Positions 27,601 through 40,200 of a DNA stretch of 64,000 nt are shown here, piece after piece. The first letter of the stretch is position 1, and each line of letters opens with the position of its first letter. The DNA is from Pogona vitticeps (lineage: Eukaryota; Chordata; Lepidosauria; Squamata; Agamidae). The notes under the pieces were generated by a model. The model was not told the DNA's origin. It saw only the letters and a list, made by a program, of their open reading frames with translations, and did no database searches. The position numbers and the translations under genes were made by a program. The DNA is taken from assembly GCF_051106095.1 (NCBI RefSeq), contig NC_135789.1:18771501-18835500 (forward strand), written 5' to 3'.

Positions 27601-30085
27601 GTCCCAGAGAGCCCCGGCCCCTTTAGGCCCATGGCGCCCCATACGTACGTACAGACAGATAACACCCTCCATGTCATTGTGGTTCTCCATCTGGGCTGAA
27701 ATGGCAATGTTTTAATCCTTCTCCATACAAATAGAAAATTCCAGAATAATTAACTCCAAAGGCACATTGTTTTTAAACATCTTTTCAACCCCCATAAGGA
27801 AAAAAAAGACGAACCCCCCCCTCGTTTGCTTGGGGTTTTTTTTTACATATATACAACTTCTAATCGTTATAAATAGGCTTAGAAAATAATAACAACGAGC
27901 GGAGGAAGATTAGAAAGTGCCCACGAGGGAAAGGCAGACAGAAAGGGGGCCGGGGTTGGGAGGGGGTTGAAGAGGGAAGGATTGTGTGTGTTTTTTTCAT
28001 TAAAAAATTTACATACAATCAGTAGAAACAAACAGTGTAATAATTTAGTTAAAAAGTAGCAGTTACAGATTATCATCGTTATTTGTCTTCCTGACATAAT
28101 GCCGGGGGTGGGGGGGATCTAAAGAGAGGGAGGTTTTGGCGAGCGATGCCCTCCCCTCGCCTCCCGAGAAAGGAAATTGCACAGCTCGGTTTTGAATTGG
28201 ACGACCCTCAAAGAGCCATGGGGAGGGTGTGGGGGGGCAGATAAAATAATTTCAACATCCGGAAGGAGCCATGGGCCAAAGGGGTTTCCAGTTGCATGCA
28301 AAACTTGGGGATCACAGCCTTCCTACGAGGCCGTTGCATAAGTTTTTTTAAATTTCTGCATAATTTTGGTGGCCAGGATGGGATGTCCATGGGAGCTAAA
28401 AGCAACCTTTGGGACACTTGAGTCTGATACACACACACACACACACACAGAGGCATGCATATGTACACACTTCCTTTTTTTTCCCTGAGATTTTTGCACT
28501 CCCTGACTCACCGAACGCGAGGGATCCTTCCCCTCATAAGGACTAGGAGCTTGGGCTTTGCTTCGAGGTCAGCTGCCGCGGGGGAGGGGGCAGAATGCGA
28601 TTCTCAAAATCACCATCCCAACTTTTCCCAAACTGGTGCCTTCCTGACGGTCTCTCTCTCACCCTCCCCCTTATCCTGCACCACCACCACCCCAACGATG
28701 AGGAAGGATGGGCCCCAGAGTAGAAAACCGCTGGGAAGCACCAGGCCAGGCCCACAGCCCAAGGAGCCGGTGAACGTGTTCGGGGAAAGAGGTCCCCGGT
28801 TCATGAGATCCGACAGGTGTGCATGGCTCCAAACACTCGCTCCAAATTTCGGAATCGCCCCTCCGGGAAAGAGCTTTGTAAAATTTGCCTCGAGGTGGCA
28901 GGGAAGCCAGAGGAGCGAGAGGAGCTGCTGGGAAAGGGGGGGTCCCACTTTCCACCCACGCCACCGAAGGAAGAGGTTGCTGCTGGGGGGCCCGCAGGCC
29001 AGCGAGGGTCCTGCCCTCCGGCCCTCGGGACACCCCCGAAAGGCACCTGCTCCGGCTTCCTTCCACCTCGACAGGTTGGCGAGCCAGAATGTGCCAGTGG
29101 TGGTGGTGGGGGGGTGGTTCAAGGGTGCCGGGGTCCAAAAAAGGGGGTCCGACCCCAGCCTACCCCCCCCGGGAGACAGTGGGGTTTGAGCCGGAGGGCA
29201 GCACCCGGGCTTGGCCTTCCCTGAGGTCCGGAGGGAGATGGGGCATAATGGGCCTGTAGAGCGCATAGAGGAGGGGAAAGGGGTGCCAGCAAAGGGGATG
29301 CCCTTTGGGAGCCCCACCATACCTGGAAAAGAAAGGGTCTCTACCGGGACGTCCAGAGACACACTGGGGCTCAGGAGTCCCAGGTTCGAATCCCTGCTCG
29401 ACCACAGAAAAGTCAGGGGAGGGGAGGGGGGACTGGTTAATGCCACTCCTTAAATGATCTCAATTCCTCTGAAGGTAAGCCAGCTTCAATCGGACGGCAC
29501 GCAACACACCCATACACACACACACACACACACACACATAAAAATAAGCAAACCCCCCCCCATTTTTCCTGTCACGCATCCCAGTGTAAAGTTCCTAGGA
29601 CAGATTCACACGCACCCCACTTAACAAAGGGGTGCATGGAAAAACACAGTGGTCGGATAGGCTGAGCTTTAAAAAAACAACACCCTCCAATACCCACCGG
29701 TCAGGATCCCAGAAAGAAAAAAAATGCCAATTTTTACGCGATTATCATGCTTTGATCAGGGAAACAGAAGTGTTTGAAAAATTATCCACTTTGCACCAAA
29801 CGTCTGACAAGACGGTCGAGTTTCTGAAGTTTGCTCACACATCCCACCACCCTGGCACGTGTCTCCCTGCCTCCATGAGGTCTAGAAACACAGGCATGCC
29901 TTTCACCTGACCTGCAGCACAGAGAGACCTATGGGCCCCTAAACGCTTCAGCTCCCCCCCCCCCACCTCCGGGGCCAAAGGGGGAAAAAAACACAGGAAA
30001 CTGTGAGAAGTGTCCAGAAAACCTCTTGATTTTGGCTGCGATGGATCAGAAGGGCCTCCCGCACCCCTCTCCTGAGAAAATGGGA
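27600..30085. other. Downstream of SBNO2: unassigned, with CA microsatellites
   Basis: No gene recognised. (CA)n runs lie at 28429-28449 and 29513-29538. The part at 28.6-29.4 kb is G-rich and has overlapping long frames on both strands with no family resemblance, read as compositional artefact. Confidence 0.5.
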
Positions 30086-30091
30086 TTTATT
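30086..30091 (-). terminator. Candidate SBNO2 polyadenylation signal
   Basis: The minus strand reads AATAAA about 560 nt after the SBNO2 stop codon. It is the first such hexamer I find downstream. Use is inferred only. Confidence 0.35.
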
Positions 30092-30650
30092 ATTATTTTT
30101 AAAAAGGGATATAAAGATCTTAGCTTTTGAGATTTGTTAGTTCATAAAAGAGGAAGTGGGTAAGATTGGGCGGGATTAGCAAAGCGCCACCCCCATAAGG
30201 TGCCTGAGTGTCCCCCCCTCCCCAAAATCTTAGGCATGGCTGCAACCCCCTTTCCCCCCCCCCCCCGCTGCTGGGGACCCCCCCTTGATACATCTCTCTC
30301 TCTCTCTCGAGTCATATAGACACAGATATAAAAATTTAGTAAAGATGTGACTGCCTATTCTATATAAATAAACTTTGCTTTGTTAAGTATACATTTTCTC
30401 TGTCCCATCCCTGTTTTCTTTTCTTTTTTCCTTTTAAAAAAAGACAGATGTGGTCCATTCCAAAGAGAGGGTTGAAAAACAAAACCCTCGAACACAGGAT
30501 GCTTCCCCAGTTGGCCTTGCCAGCTCCCGCACAGCAGCGTTCCCGAGACCGGAAGCTTCTTCGCGAGGTTGTGAAAGAAGGCAGAGCGGGAAGGGGGGGG
30601 AATCGCATGAGGACCCCCACCCCAGGGCCGCCCGACACCCCCTCCCGGAC

Positions 30651-31210
30651 TCAGCTGGTGTTGTAATAGTTTGGAAACGGGCCACTGAACTGGATGACGC
30701 TCTGGCGCTCCCGGGCGGCGCTGGCACTCTCTTCCAGCCCCATGCCGAGCGAGCTCAGCATCATCTGCTCCAGGATCTCCTTGTAGTTGATGTCCTGGCT
30801 GGGCAAGGAGAAGCTATCTGGCAGGGGCGGCCCAGGCCCTGGCATCGGGGGCAAGGGTTCGTGGTGGGAGGGGGAGCCGAGGGCCAAGCTGCTGCCGCCC
30901 CCCAGAGCCGATGGGTTGAAGGGCGCGGGGAAGCTGAACGTCTGCGACGGATGCTCGGCCCACAGGTCCGGGAGTGCCTCGCTGAGCGGGCTGTAGGTCA
31001 GGTCCAGAATCTCCTCCGCTGGCGGGGGCAGCGAGGAAGGCAGGAGGGCTGGGCCCCCCGAGGTCTGGCCGAGGTCCCGCGGCTGAAGGGGGGGCGGGAA
31101 GGCCGGGGTGGGTGCCGGGCGGGGCTGGCTGCGCTTCTCTTTCACGTCTGCGTCCATCTGCTGGAGTTTGCTCAGCACCTGCTGGACGCAGGTCTCGGGG
31201 ATCTTGATCC
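30651..31210 (-). CDS. SBNO2: SBNO2 last exon
   Basis: This 560-nt exon starts [20 protein letters not shown] (human IKIPEGCVRRVLQELRLMDA), passes a Pro-rich stretch with [18 protein letters not shown], then [20 protein letters not shown] and [18 protein letters not shown] before TGA at 30653-30651. The GC- and Pro-rich middle is poorly conserved. Confidence 0.96.
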
Positions 31211-34200
31211 CTGTAGGAGGAGGAAAGGATGGGCAGAAGGAAGTGGGGGAAGGGCCCACCGTCACGAGGGTGTCACTGGGAGGAGGGGGGACGGCCCCAG
31301 GGGGAAGCCCACCCACCCCCCCGGCTCGGCAGGCTGACCACTGAAAGCAAACATTCGGCATGAGCTTGTGGGAGGATAAAAATCACTTCTTCAGATGTAC
31401 CTCAAAACCGGGCGTAGAGTGCCAGAAAATGATAAAGGAATGCCACCAGATTCAATGGCCTATCCCCAGGCGTATTTCTTAAGGTGAAAATGGAGCTTGG
31501 AGTGTGTGTTTGTGTGTGTTGTGTGTCTGCGTGTGTGTCTGCGGTTAACTTCTAGGACATCCGTTTTTCATTTTTCTGCCCTCCCGATGAGTATGCCTCA
31601 AGAAAAGCAATCCTTCAATCCCGGACGCTCACGCCGAAGGTTTGATTTCAGTGGTCTACGGAAGGCATTGTATCTCCGGAACATTTGTGAGCGAGGGAAA
31701 GGATGACGGAAGACAGAAGCATACAGAGGTGGCGGTGGGGAAAAGCAGAAAGGCAAGACGCCAGGCGGGAGACCTGACACGAACGAGGTCCCGATGGCAA
31801 AATTCCGCTCCTCGGCATGCAGAATTTTGATACCATTTTGGAGCTGATTCTACCCACCCACCCAGTCTGTTGGGGGGCTGTGCCCTCCCTATGCGCACAC
31901 GCACACACACTGCTTCTAGCCTCTGGATGGGCTACATGAGAACTGCCGCCGCCCCCCCCCGGCACCCACAGTCCCCACCTGGCCAGGGTCTCCCCACCCA
32001 CCACCGACGTGAGGCTCACCAACTTGCTTCTTCTTCTCCTTGGTCTTCAGGCGGACGATTTGCAGGTAGCTGGTGTTGGTGATGTCAGCCATGATGCCGG
32101 CGATCTGGCTCCAGACCCGCAGCAGCGACCCGCACAGCATGTAGTAGTGCCGCAGGCGGGTGCCTTGCGAGCACTCCTTCCCTTCCCGGACCAGTTTGCA
32201 GTGGCCATTCCTTTTTGTTTTTGAAAGGAGAAGAAAAGGAGGCAAGGCTGAGCCGGCAAAGGGCGGCAGCTGGTATTCAGCTCCGTGCCAACGGGAGAGA
32301 TGGTCAGGGCACCACCAGCCTCTCACGACGAACGAGAGAGCGGGAACCTCCGGATTCTAGGGCTTTGAGTCCCCAAAACCAGAACATGCAACACGCTTGA
32401 CAAAACAGCCGTGCACAATTCCTGCCCTTTGGCCTTTCAGGAGCCCGCCAGGCTCATGGATTTTTTCCTGTGTTTTGGAAGCCATGGCCGAACACCTCCA
32501 CCCCTCCAGAAAAGGGCTCAAGACCTGCTTTCTCCTCGCTCTCCCTCTGACGCCTCCTGCCATCCGTGCCCCCCCCCGCCACCCGAGTCAACTTACCACA
32601 CGGCGTGGTTGCAATACTCCAGGGAGAAAGCGTAGCTGCTCTCCCAGTGCTCTTGGGCCTCTTCCGGCGACACCTGCGGGAAACACCGAGAACCAACGTC
32701 AAGGCAGGCCCCTCTTTCCCCATTTAAAGACAGAGGGAGGTGGGGGGCAGGGGATCCGGCCCGCAGGATCCTGGGGGGGCTCACCTTTCTGTACTTCCGG
32801 AGGAGGCTCTCCAAGCTCTCTGGCTGGCTGTGCTTGCCGATGTTGGGCTTATAGACGGTGAAATGATGCTTCCCATGGCTCTGATCCGCCAGCAGGCAGG
32901 TGTACTTGGTGCCCCGCACCTGGAAGGGGAGGGGGTGTCACAAGGCACACAATCTATTCGGGGGGGGTGGCATGGTGGGGAGCCCATCCCCTCCGTGATG
33001 TTTCAGGCGAGGCAACGACGCCTGAGGCCCTCTCCGGCGGCTCGACAAGGATGGGCTTGGTTTTTCCTCCTCCCTCCCCATCCCATCAGCCTTTTGTGTC
33101 GGGTCTTCTGGGGGCCGTGAAGCCCAGAACCCAAGGCTCCGATGTTTTTTTCCTTAATCTACTTTGATAACCATCCTCATTCTCTCCCCCTCGGGGTATA
33201 CTCTTTACGCAGACTTACAGGCTCAGACAAAGACGGGGCGCTCTGAGAATGAGGTCAAGGGCCCGTTTTCGGATTGGCCAGCAACCCGAGGGCACTTGGC
33301 CCAAAAGGGGGTGAGAAGCGGCGGGCCGGGCCTTAAGAGGCGACTTGGCAGGCTGCATTCATCTTTTTTTTAATGATTCCCTTTTTTACTTTTAAAAATA
33401 CAGTAAGACCTCTGTAATCCACCGGATGCGGGGTTCCTATATCCACGGTTTTGGGTCTCCACGGTACTTTGTGGAATGAATCCCCTACACCCTCAAAGTT
33501 CCTCTCCTACGCTAGGAATGCCCTGTAAAAGGCGCTCCAATTTATTTTTTGCCTGCTAAAAGATGGAGTTACCTGTGAATTTAAAAAAAAATTAAAAAGG
33601 GGGAAAAGCCCTTCTCCTGCCCTCTAGTGGCCAAAACAAAAATATTTTTTTAAAAAAAACACATACAGTACATATTTTTGGTGGGGTACATGGAGGTCCA
33701 ATGATGCCAGGTGTGTGTGTCTTGAAACACCGCAGAATTATCCCCTCCTGCCCGCGGCACCCTCCTCCGCTCACCTTATGGGAGAGGTAGAAACCGTCGT
33801 GCGGGCCCGTCAGGTGGAGCGACTTCTCGGCAGCCTCCTCCCACTTCATGCCTCGGTCGACGCTGATCTGTTGCCGCGGGGGGGGGGATGGAAGGGGGCA
33901 GAGGGGGAACACTTTTGTGAGCATTAAAGAGGGTCCTCAACTCGGAGACCTAGAGAGCCGCCCCAGCAAGATGCAAAAACACCCGCTCTTCTTCCAGGAA
34001 TTTTCCTTGAGGATTAGACCCTTATTTTCCTGCTTGCTTGGTGAATATCCTACGGGGTCAGCTATGGACAACTGCTGCCCCGTGTAGATGGGGGGGGGGG
34101 GGGACGGGGATGGACAGACACCCTGCTTGGGTCCCTCAGATTACTGTTCCCAGCAGCCCTGGGCAGCAAAACCTATAGCCTGGGGTCCAGACCCATCTGG

Positions 34201-37200
34201 AGGGCCACAGACACCCCCCCCCGATTCTTCCCATTCTTACCTTGTAAAAGACCACCTGCCCATCCTGCGGGTGACCGGGCGTCAGGAAAACCTCTTTGCT
34301 CTCTTCGTAGATCTCATCAATGCCGGGGGCAAGGTCTGTGGGGGTGGTGGTGAGAAAGACGACCCCATGTCAGCAGGGTCGGGGCGAGGAAGCCTGCCTC
34401 TCCCCCCCCCTCAGCAAAAAAGGCACACATCCTGAATGTTCTTGACAGTCGGCAGGCCCTGGCGTCATCCTCGGGAAAAGGCTAGCAGGAGTTCCTTGGC
34501 TAAGGAAGCCCCTTCCATGGGGGGGGCACCCAATAGAAGGGCGGGTCACGCCCGAGGGGCCACGGGCACCCTCCCTGGGAGGCAGCCGCTGTTGGGGAGC
34601 CTCCGTCTGGGCTTCGTCTCGTTAAAGGGTGTGCCCATCTTCCCCCCGCAAAGCCCCTGGGCCCGCTGCTCACCTAGAATCCCCATGTCGTATTTGCCGT
34701 CCTTCTTGTCCCGGTTGATCAGGTAGTCGAAAGTGTCGCTGAAATATTGGAAGAGCAGGTTCTGCTGGTGGACCTCCAGACCCAGGATGCGGTTCAGGAA
34801 CTTGGTGATGGAACAATCTGGGGGGGGGGGGATGAAAAAGAGGAGACCATCCATCCGGTCAAGTGCTCCTCACCGGCCGGCTTGTCCCACCACCACCCCT
34901 TCACCCAAGACGACCACTTCTTTTTTTTCTCAATTGACGTTAGGGTCAAATGATAGAAAACTACACAACCAAAATGAAGGGTGCAGAGAAAAATAGAATT
35001 TTACACTGGGTTGGATTGCATTTTATTGTTTAATAAGGAGTATTTTATTATGGATGTGAGCTTCTGTGCTCTCTTTGGAGAAAAGCCCAGCAGATTGATG
35101 AAAATTTATTGATCTAAAATACAGTCGTGCCCTGCTAGACTATGACTTCGCAAAACGACGAATCCGCATGATTTTTTGTGATTGCTATAGCGCTTCGCAA
35201 AACAATCTTTCCTATGGCGATTTTCGCTGGACGATGTTTAGATCCATGCTTCGCAAGGCTTTTTTTCCCCTCGGCACCGCTGCTTCGCAAGACAACGATT
35301 TTCACAGATAGGTCCGCGACTCGCAAAACAGGTGTTTTCAGGACCAATGTTTTGCAAGACAGCAATTCTAACAGCTGATCGGCGCTTCGCAAAATGGCTT
35401 CCCTATGGGCGATTTTCGCAAAACGACGACTATTAAACGAATTTCAATGGGAAAACACTTTTCACAAGACGATGTTTTCACAAGACAGCGATTTCAATGG
35501 AACAGATTAGCATCATCTTGCGGGGCACCACTATATTATCACCTCACCTTTCCTCCTAAAAAAGGGGGGGGCAAGGTGGCTTACATAATTAAAACCAAGC
35601 TACGGAAAGTCAAAACATGTCAGTGACGCAAAAGTTAAAGAAGACTAAAGCTTTGAGGAGGAAAGGTGGCATAGAACTAAATTAAATACAGTACAAATAA
35701 ATAAATAATACTGTGGTGCCTCACAAGCCGAATGTAATTCGTTCTGCGAGAAACGCTGTCTTGCGAAAAAACAGTCTTGCGAAAAAACAGTCTTGCGAAA
35801 AGCCGCTTCCCGTGAGGCGTTCGTCTTGCGAGGCACCAGTGTATCCCTGTATATTTAGGTAAAAGCTTTTCCCCCCCAAGCAAAGTGGGGGAAAATATTG
35901 ACGAAAGGGGATTAAATGGCCTAGAAAGCCTCCATGTGCCATTGCTGTCTATCTGATCCATCTTCCGCAGTTGAGAAGATCGGTAAGGTCCCAAGTCTGT
36001 CGACGTAAAGACCCTGGGCATTTCTCCATCCCATGTTCTGACCTCCAAGGTTGAATCCTGCCACGAGGCCATGGAGAATTCACTGCACAAAGTCTTGAAT
36101 ACACAGGGGACAGACTTTGGGATGCTTTGGGGGGTTCGTTCCGCCCGGGACCCCGACTGCCAGCTGCGGGCCATGGTGGTGCCCCCCCCCCGAAAGCAGC
36201 TTGACCCAGCGGATGCCGGGCGAGGCAGAGCCACCTCTTTGGGCAGGCTTTGGGCAATCAGAACGAACAAGTCCCTGAATCCCAGTTTTCCTTTACAAAC
36301 TTCAGATTGTTTTCGACATTCTGTGTCCTTTTCATCCTTCAAGGTGTTTCAATCAGTTTTCTGGTTTTTTAATGTACAACGTATCGTGTGTGTTTTTTAA
36401 AAAAATCTGTTTTTCTTCCAATCCCGGGAAAGACAGCCCCGAAATAAGATTGACGGATAAAATAAATCCGAGGGACCTGGGAGGCGGCGAGGCCTCAGAG
36501 AAAGCAAAGGCACCCTCGCCCGCCCAGAGGCCCAAGGACCTCGGGTTTTCCTGACCGTAGGGGGGATTGCATACCTTTCTCGATGGTCACGTTGCCGAAG
36601 CGCATCTCCTTGCAGCAGATCCCCACCGAGAGAAGGTTTTGCTTCATTTCTGGAAAGGTCCCGATCCAGCGGGGGCAGAGGGAGAAGAAAAGGGAAGAGT
36701 GTCAGGTTTCGGAGGCACCGCAGAAATGCCCATGGAGTCTCCTTCCTGGCCTGGCGCTCGGCCCCCCCCCCGCCATGTCTCCTGCCACCACCGTCTCCCC
36801 GCTTTCTGGTTCACGCCCGCCTTCCCCGCTTCCTGCTTTTCCGTCCGATCCGCTTACCCTGGAAGAAGGCCGCGTCCCCTTTCTCGTAACCCTTGGGCAC
36901 CGGGACCCGGTTCTCCATCTGGCCAAGGATGGTGAGCAGGATTTTCTCCAGAGCTCGGGACCCGTACTAGACAGTGTGGTTTTGGGGAGGGGAGAGAAGA
37001 CAGGCACAGAGTGAGCCCACTCGCAACCCCCCCCAGGCCGGCCCGAGAAAACCCCGCATCCTGTTGGGTGGGGTGCCAAGCCGGAGGACGATGGGAAAAG
37101 CAGGTGGTTGTCCTCAGCACCCAACCGCTGTCAAACGGGGTACTCTGTGACTCAAGGTGGCCTGATCCAGTCAGCAGGTGACCCCCCCGAACCTCCCCCC

Positions 37201-40200
37201 CCAGCGGTGATGAGTGGATTTCCTGCCCTGGGAAGGGGAAGTTCCCCAAAAAGCCTTGGATATGAAGGCTTTGAAAACGGGCAACAGCCATATGGGAAAT
37301 ATGGGAAAACCTCCAAAAGGTCTCCCCTCCCCCCCCCCCCGGGCCAAGGCCTCACCTTGTTCTCAAAGTTGTATTTGCTGAGATCCCTGGACTCCGTGGC
37401 TCTCCTGTCCCCGTGGGTCAAGGCACCCTGGCACGAGAGGGAGAAGGGAGGGGAGACACAGGGAGAGCATCTTTTTAAGGGTTCGCAACAGCTGAGCGAG
37501 ATCCTGCCCGTGTGGGGACCCCCCGCAGCCACCGGGATGTCCGCTTGCCCAGCCCTCCCCGTTCTGTGACGCGGTCGGCTTTGATGGCTTTCCCACTTCT
37601 CTCTGGATCTTAATGGTCTTTGCAGCAGGACGGCTGCTGTGAGTTTGGACTCATTGACTTTGTCCAGCTAGATGTGGTTTGACGTGTTTTCAAGACATCT
37701 ACCAGCCGCCTTGAGCTGGCTGGAGAGCTCAGGGGTTTAGGTCTCTGGTTGAGGAGCCGGAGGCTGGGAGTTCAAATCCCACCACCACCACCACTGGGCC
37801 CTCCTAGGAGAAAAGCCAGCCGGGGTAGCCTTGGGGCCAGCTGCACAGCAGTCCCTCGGCAAGCCACAGAAGAAGGGAGGGATTCTGAGGATTGTTTCCT
37901 TGGAAAACCCCAGAAAGGGTGGCCACAACTCAGAACTGATTCGATGGCCCGCCATGGTTATTGATTAAGCTGCTCTCTTTGAGCTAAAAAGGGGGGCCAC
38001 CGTTGTGGGTAAAGAAAGGCAGAAATAAACATTTCCCTCCCGGCACCCGACCCGTTTCTGTTTTCCCACCAACACAACCACCCCATGGAAGCCACAAGCC
38101 ACCCGCCCTGGACTCCACCACGGATCGCTCACAGGCGGTGCGGGATTCGAAAAACGGCTCGGGATGGAGAAGAGAACGGACACTCACGAGGCTCTCCAGG
38201 CGCTTGGCCACGATGGAAGCGAACCGGCGCTCTCCAGCCAACTCAGAGATGAGGAAGATGTACTCCGGCGCATGGACCTGGTTGGAACGGTGCGTCCGAC
38301 CTTGGGGGTGGGGCGAAAAGGCAAATTTTTTTTGTGGCAGGAAAAAAAACCCGGGGGTTGTTTCTCCGGATCCGGTATGACTACAACTTCCATCGGGCCT
38401 CACCACTGGCTACCCTGACTGGGGCTGATGGGAACTGGAAGCATCTTGAAGGAAACCGCCTCCACCCCTGTGACTTGGGGGAGGAGCTTCAGCTTGTGGT
38501 TCGTTTTCCTCCCATTGCGATTCCTCTCAGAGGGAGACATCTGGATCTATCTCTCCGCAATAACTATGCCCCCCCGGTCGCTTCTGCCTTATAGACTGGA
38601 GGCGGTTTCTCTCTGGGACAGTGCCGCTGGCCCAAGGCCCCCCAGGCTGGCTCTTCTCCCTGGGGAGGCACGTGGTGGGGGATTCAAACTCCCAACTTCT
38701 GGCGCTGCAGCCAGAGACCTGAAGGCCCGTGAGCTCTCCCAGCCAGCCTGGCCCCCGCTCAGCTCCACATTTTATCAGAGGGTTAAAAATCTGAAAAATC
38801 TGCATCTAAGCAGCTTGTGTTTCGTGCAAAGGTCATAAATCTGTGCCTGATTTATACTAATTTCTCTCTCTGTTCTTCACCGCTTCCAGACCTGGGCAGA
38901 CATAAGAAGTGGATTATTTATTTACTTATTATGTTATGTTAATTTAAAGGCCGTCTTTCTCCTAAAAGATCTATAGCGGTTTCTAGCATGAAAACATGCA
39001 AAGTTAATAAAGCTAAAATAATAAATTGTTACTTTTTTAGAAAAAGCATTACACAAAGATAGTATTAAATCTTGTAAGGAAAAGCCATATTGAAAAGCAA
39101 CAGCCCCTTTAGACTTCCGAGAGATTCACTTGCATTACACATCAAGTAATGCAAGTGATAAGAACAAGGAAAAAAAGTAATTTTTTTTTAAAGTAAGGAA
39201 GTGGGAAATGGCTGAATTTTACCCTTAACAACACACTGTATGCTATTTTTATTATATTTTATTACATAGATACATACATACACGTGTATTTTTATAACTT
39301 TTTAAAAAGAACTTTTTAAAAACATGTATACCCACAAACATATATCTATATCTATATATTAAGAAGACTTACCAAATTGCTGAATTGCTCGGTCTGCGCT
39401 CCAGGGCAATTCCAGAGTCATGTGGACGCGCCGTTTTTGGTTTTTTACCCGTCTGTCCGCTTGGAGAGAAATCCCTGAGCTAGAGGCCTCGGAGATTATT
39501 GCTACGAGCTGGAGAAGAGGAAGAAAAAGAAAGCACATGAGAGCAGCAGCAGAAATGGCCACACGACAAACAGTTCTTCTGGGAAAAGTCGGGGAGAATT
39601 CCAAGTCTTTTCACGATTCCAGTGGGTTTTGATAAGTGCCTTTCCTCCCATGGCCTCAAGGTGGCGCCCATGGACCTCCCTCGCCTCCTACTTTTGCCTC
39701 ATAACAAACCTATGAGGTAGACCACTCTGTGGGAGAAAGCAAGGAGGGGAGAGAGAGGCAAGCAGCCCAACCGGGACATTTCATGGTTTTGCGAGGCTTC
39801 AGTCTAAGGCTCTAACCACTGAACAACATAGCTCTCCATTTCTGAGGTTCTCCTCCTTTTCTGGGCAAGAGGGGACCAAAGAGACACTTAATAGACTCCA
39901 AGATGAAGTAAGAAGAGTAACTCAGTAAACCGGGGGTGATTTGGACACAGGACACATTTCCTGTGACTGTGGAGAAACTCAATCTGTACAGCATTCCTGT
40001 CCATGCAATTCATGCCCCACCACGTGCACGAAAGAAGATCCAGCCAACAGCTGAGACCACGCGATCGACGTTGCCCACTGCGGGTCAAAAACCACTTTCA
40101 TGATCTGAACATTTGAAGTGGTTTTCCTTTCCACCTCTCTGGCACAGATGGCCCAGAATATTAAAACTGTGCAAGGCTCAGATAGGAAGAAAAAAAAGAT

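Noticed and set aside
28610-29446. A 278-codon minus-strand open frame, with overlapping plus-strand frames
   Set aside because: Low-complexity, Pro/Gly/Ser-rich translation from G/C-rich DNA with no domain, and long frames on both strands at once, which is a sign of composition rather than a gene.
35677-36342. A 221-codon minus-strand open frame in an SBNO2 intron
   Set aside because: It runs through the MITE at 35709-35842, has no recognisable motif, and lies between two well-supported SBNO2 exons.
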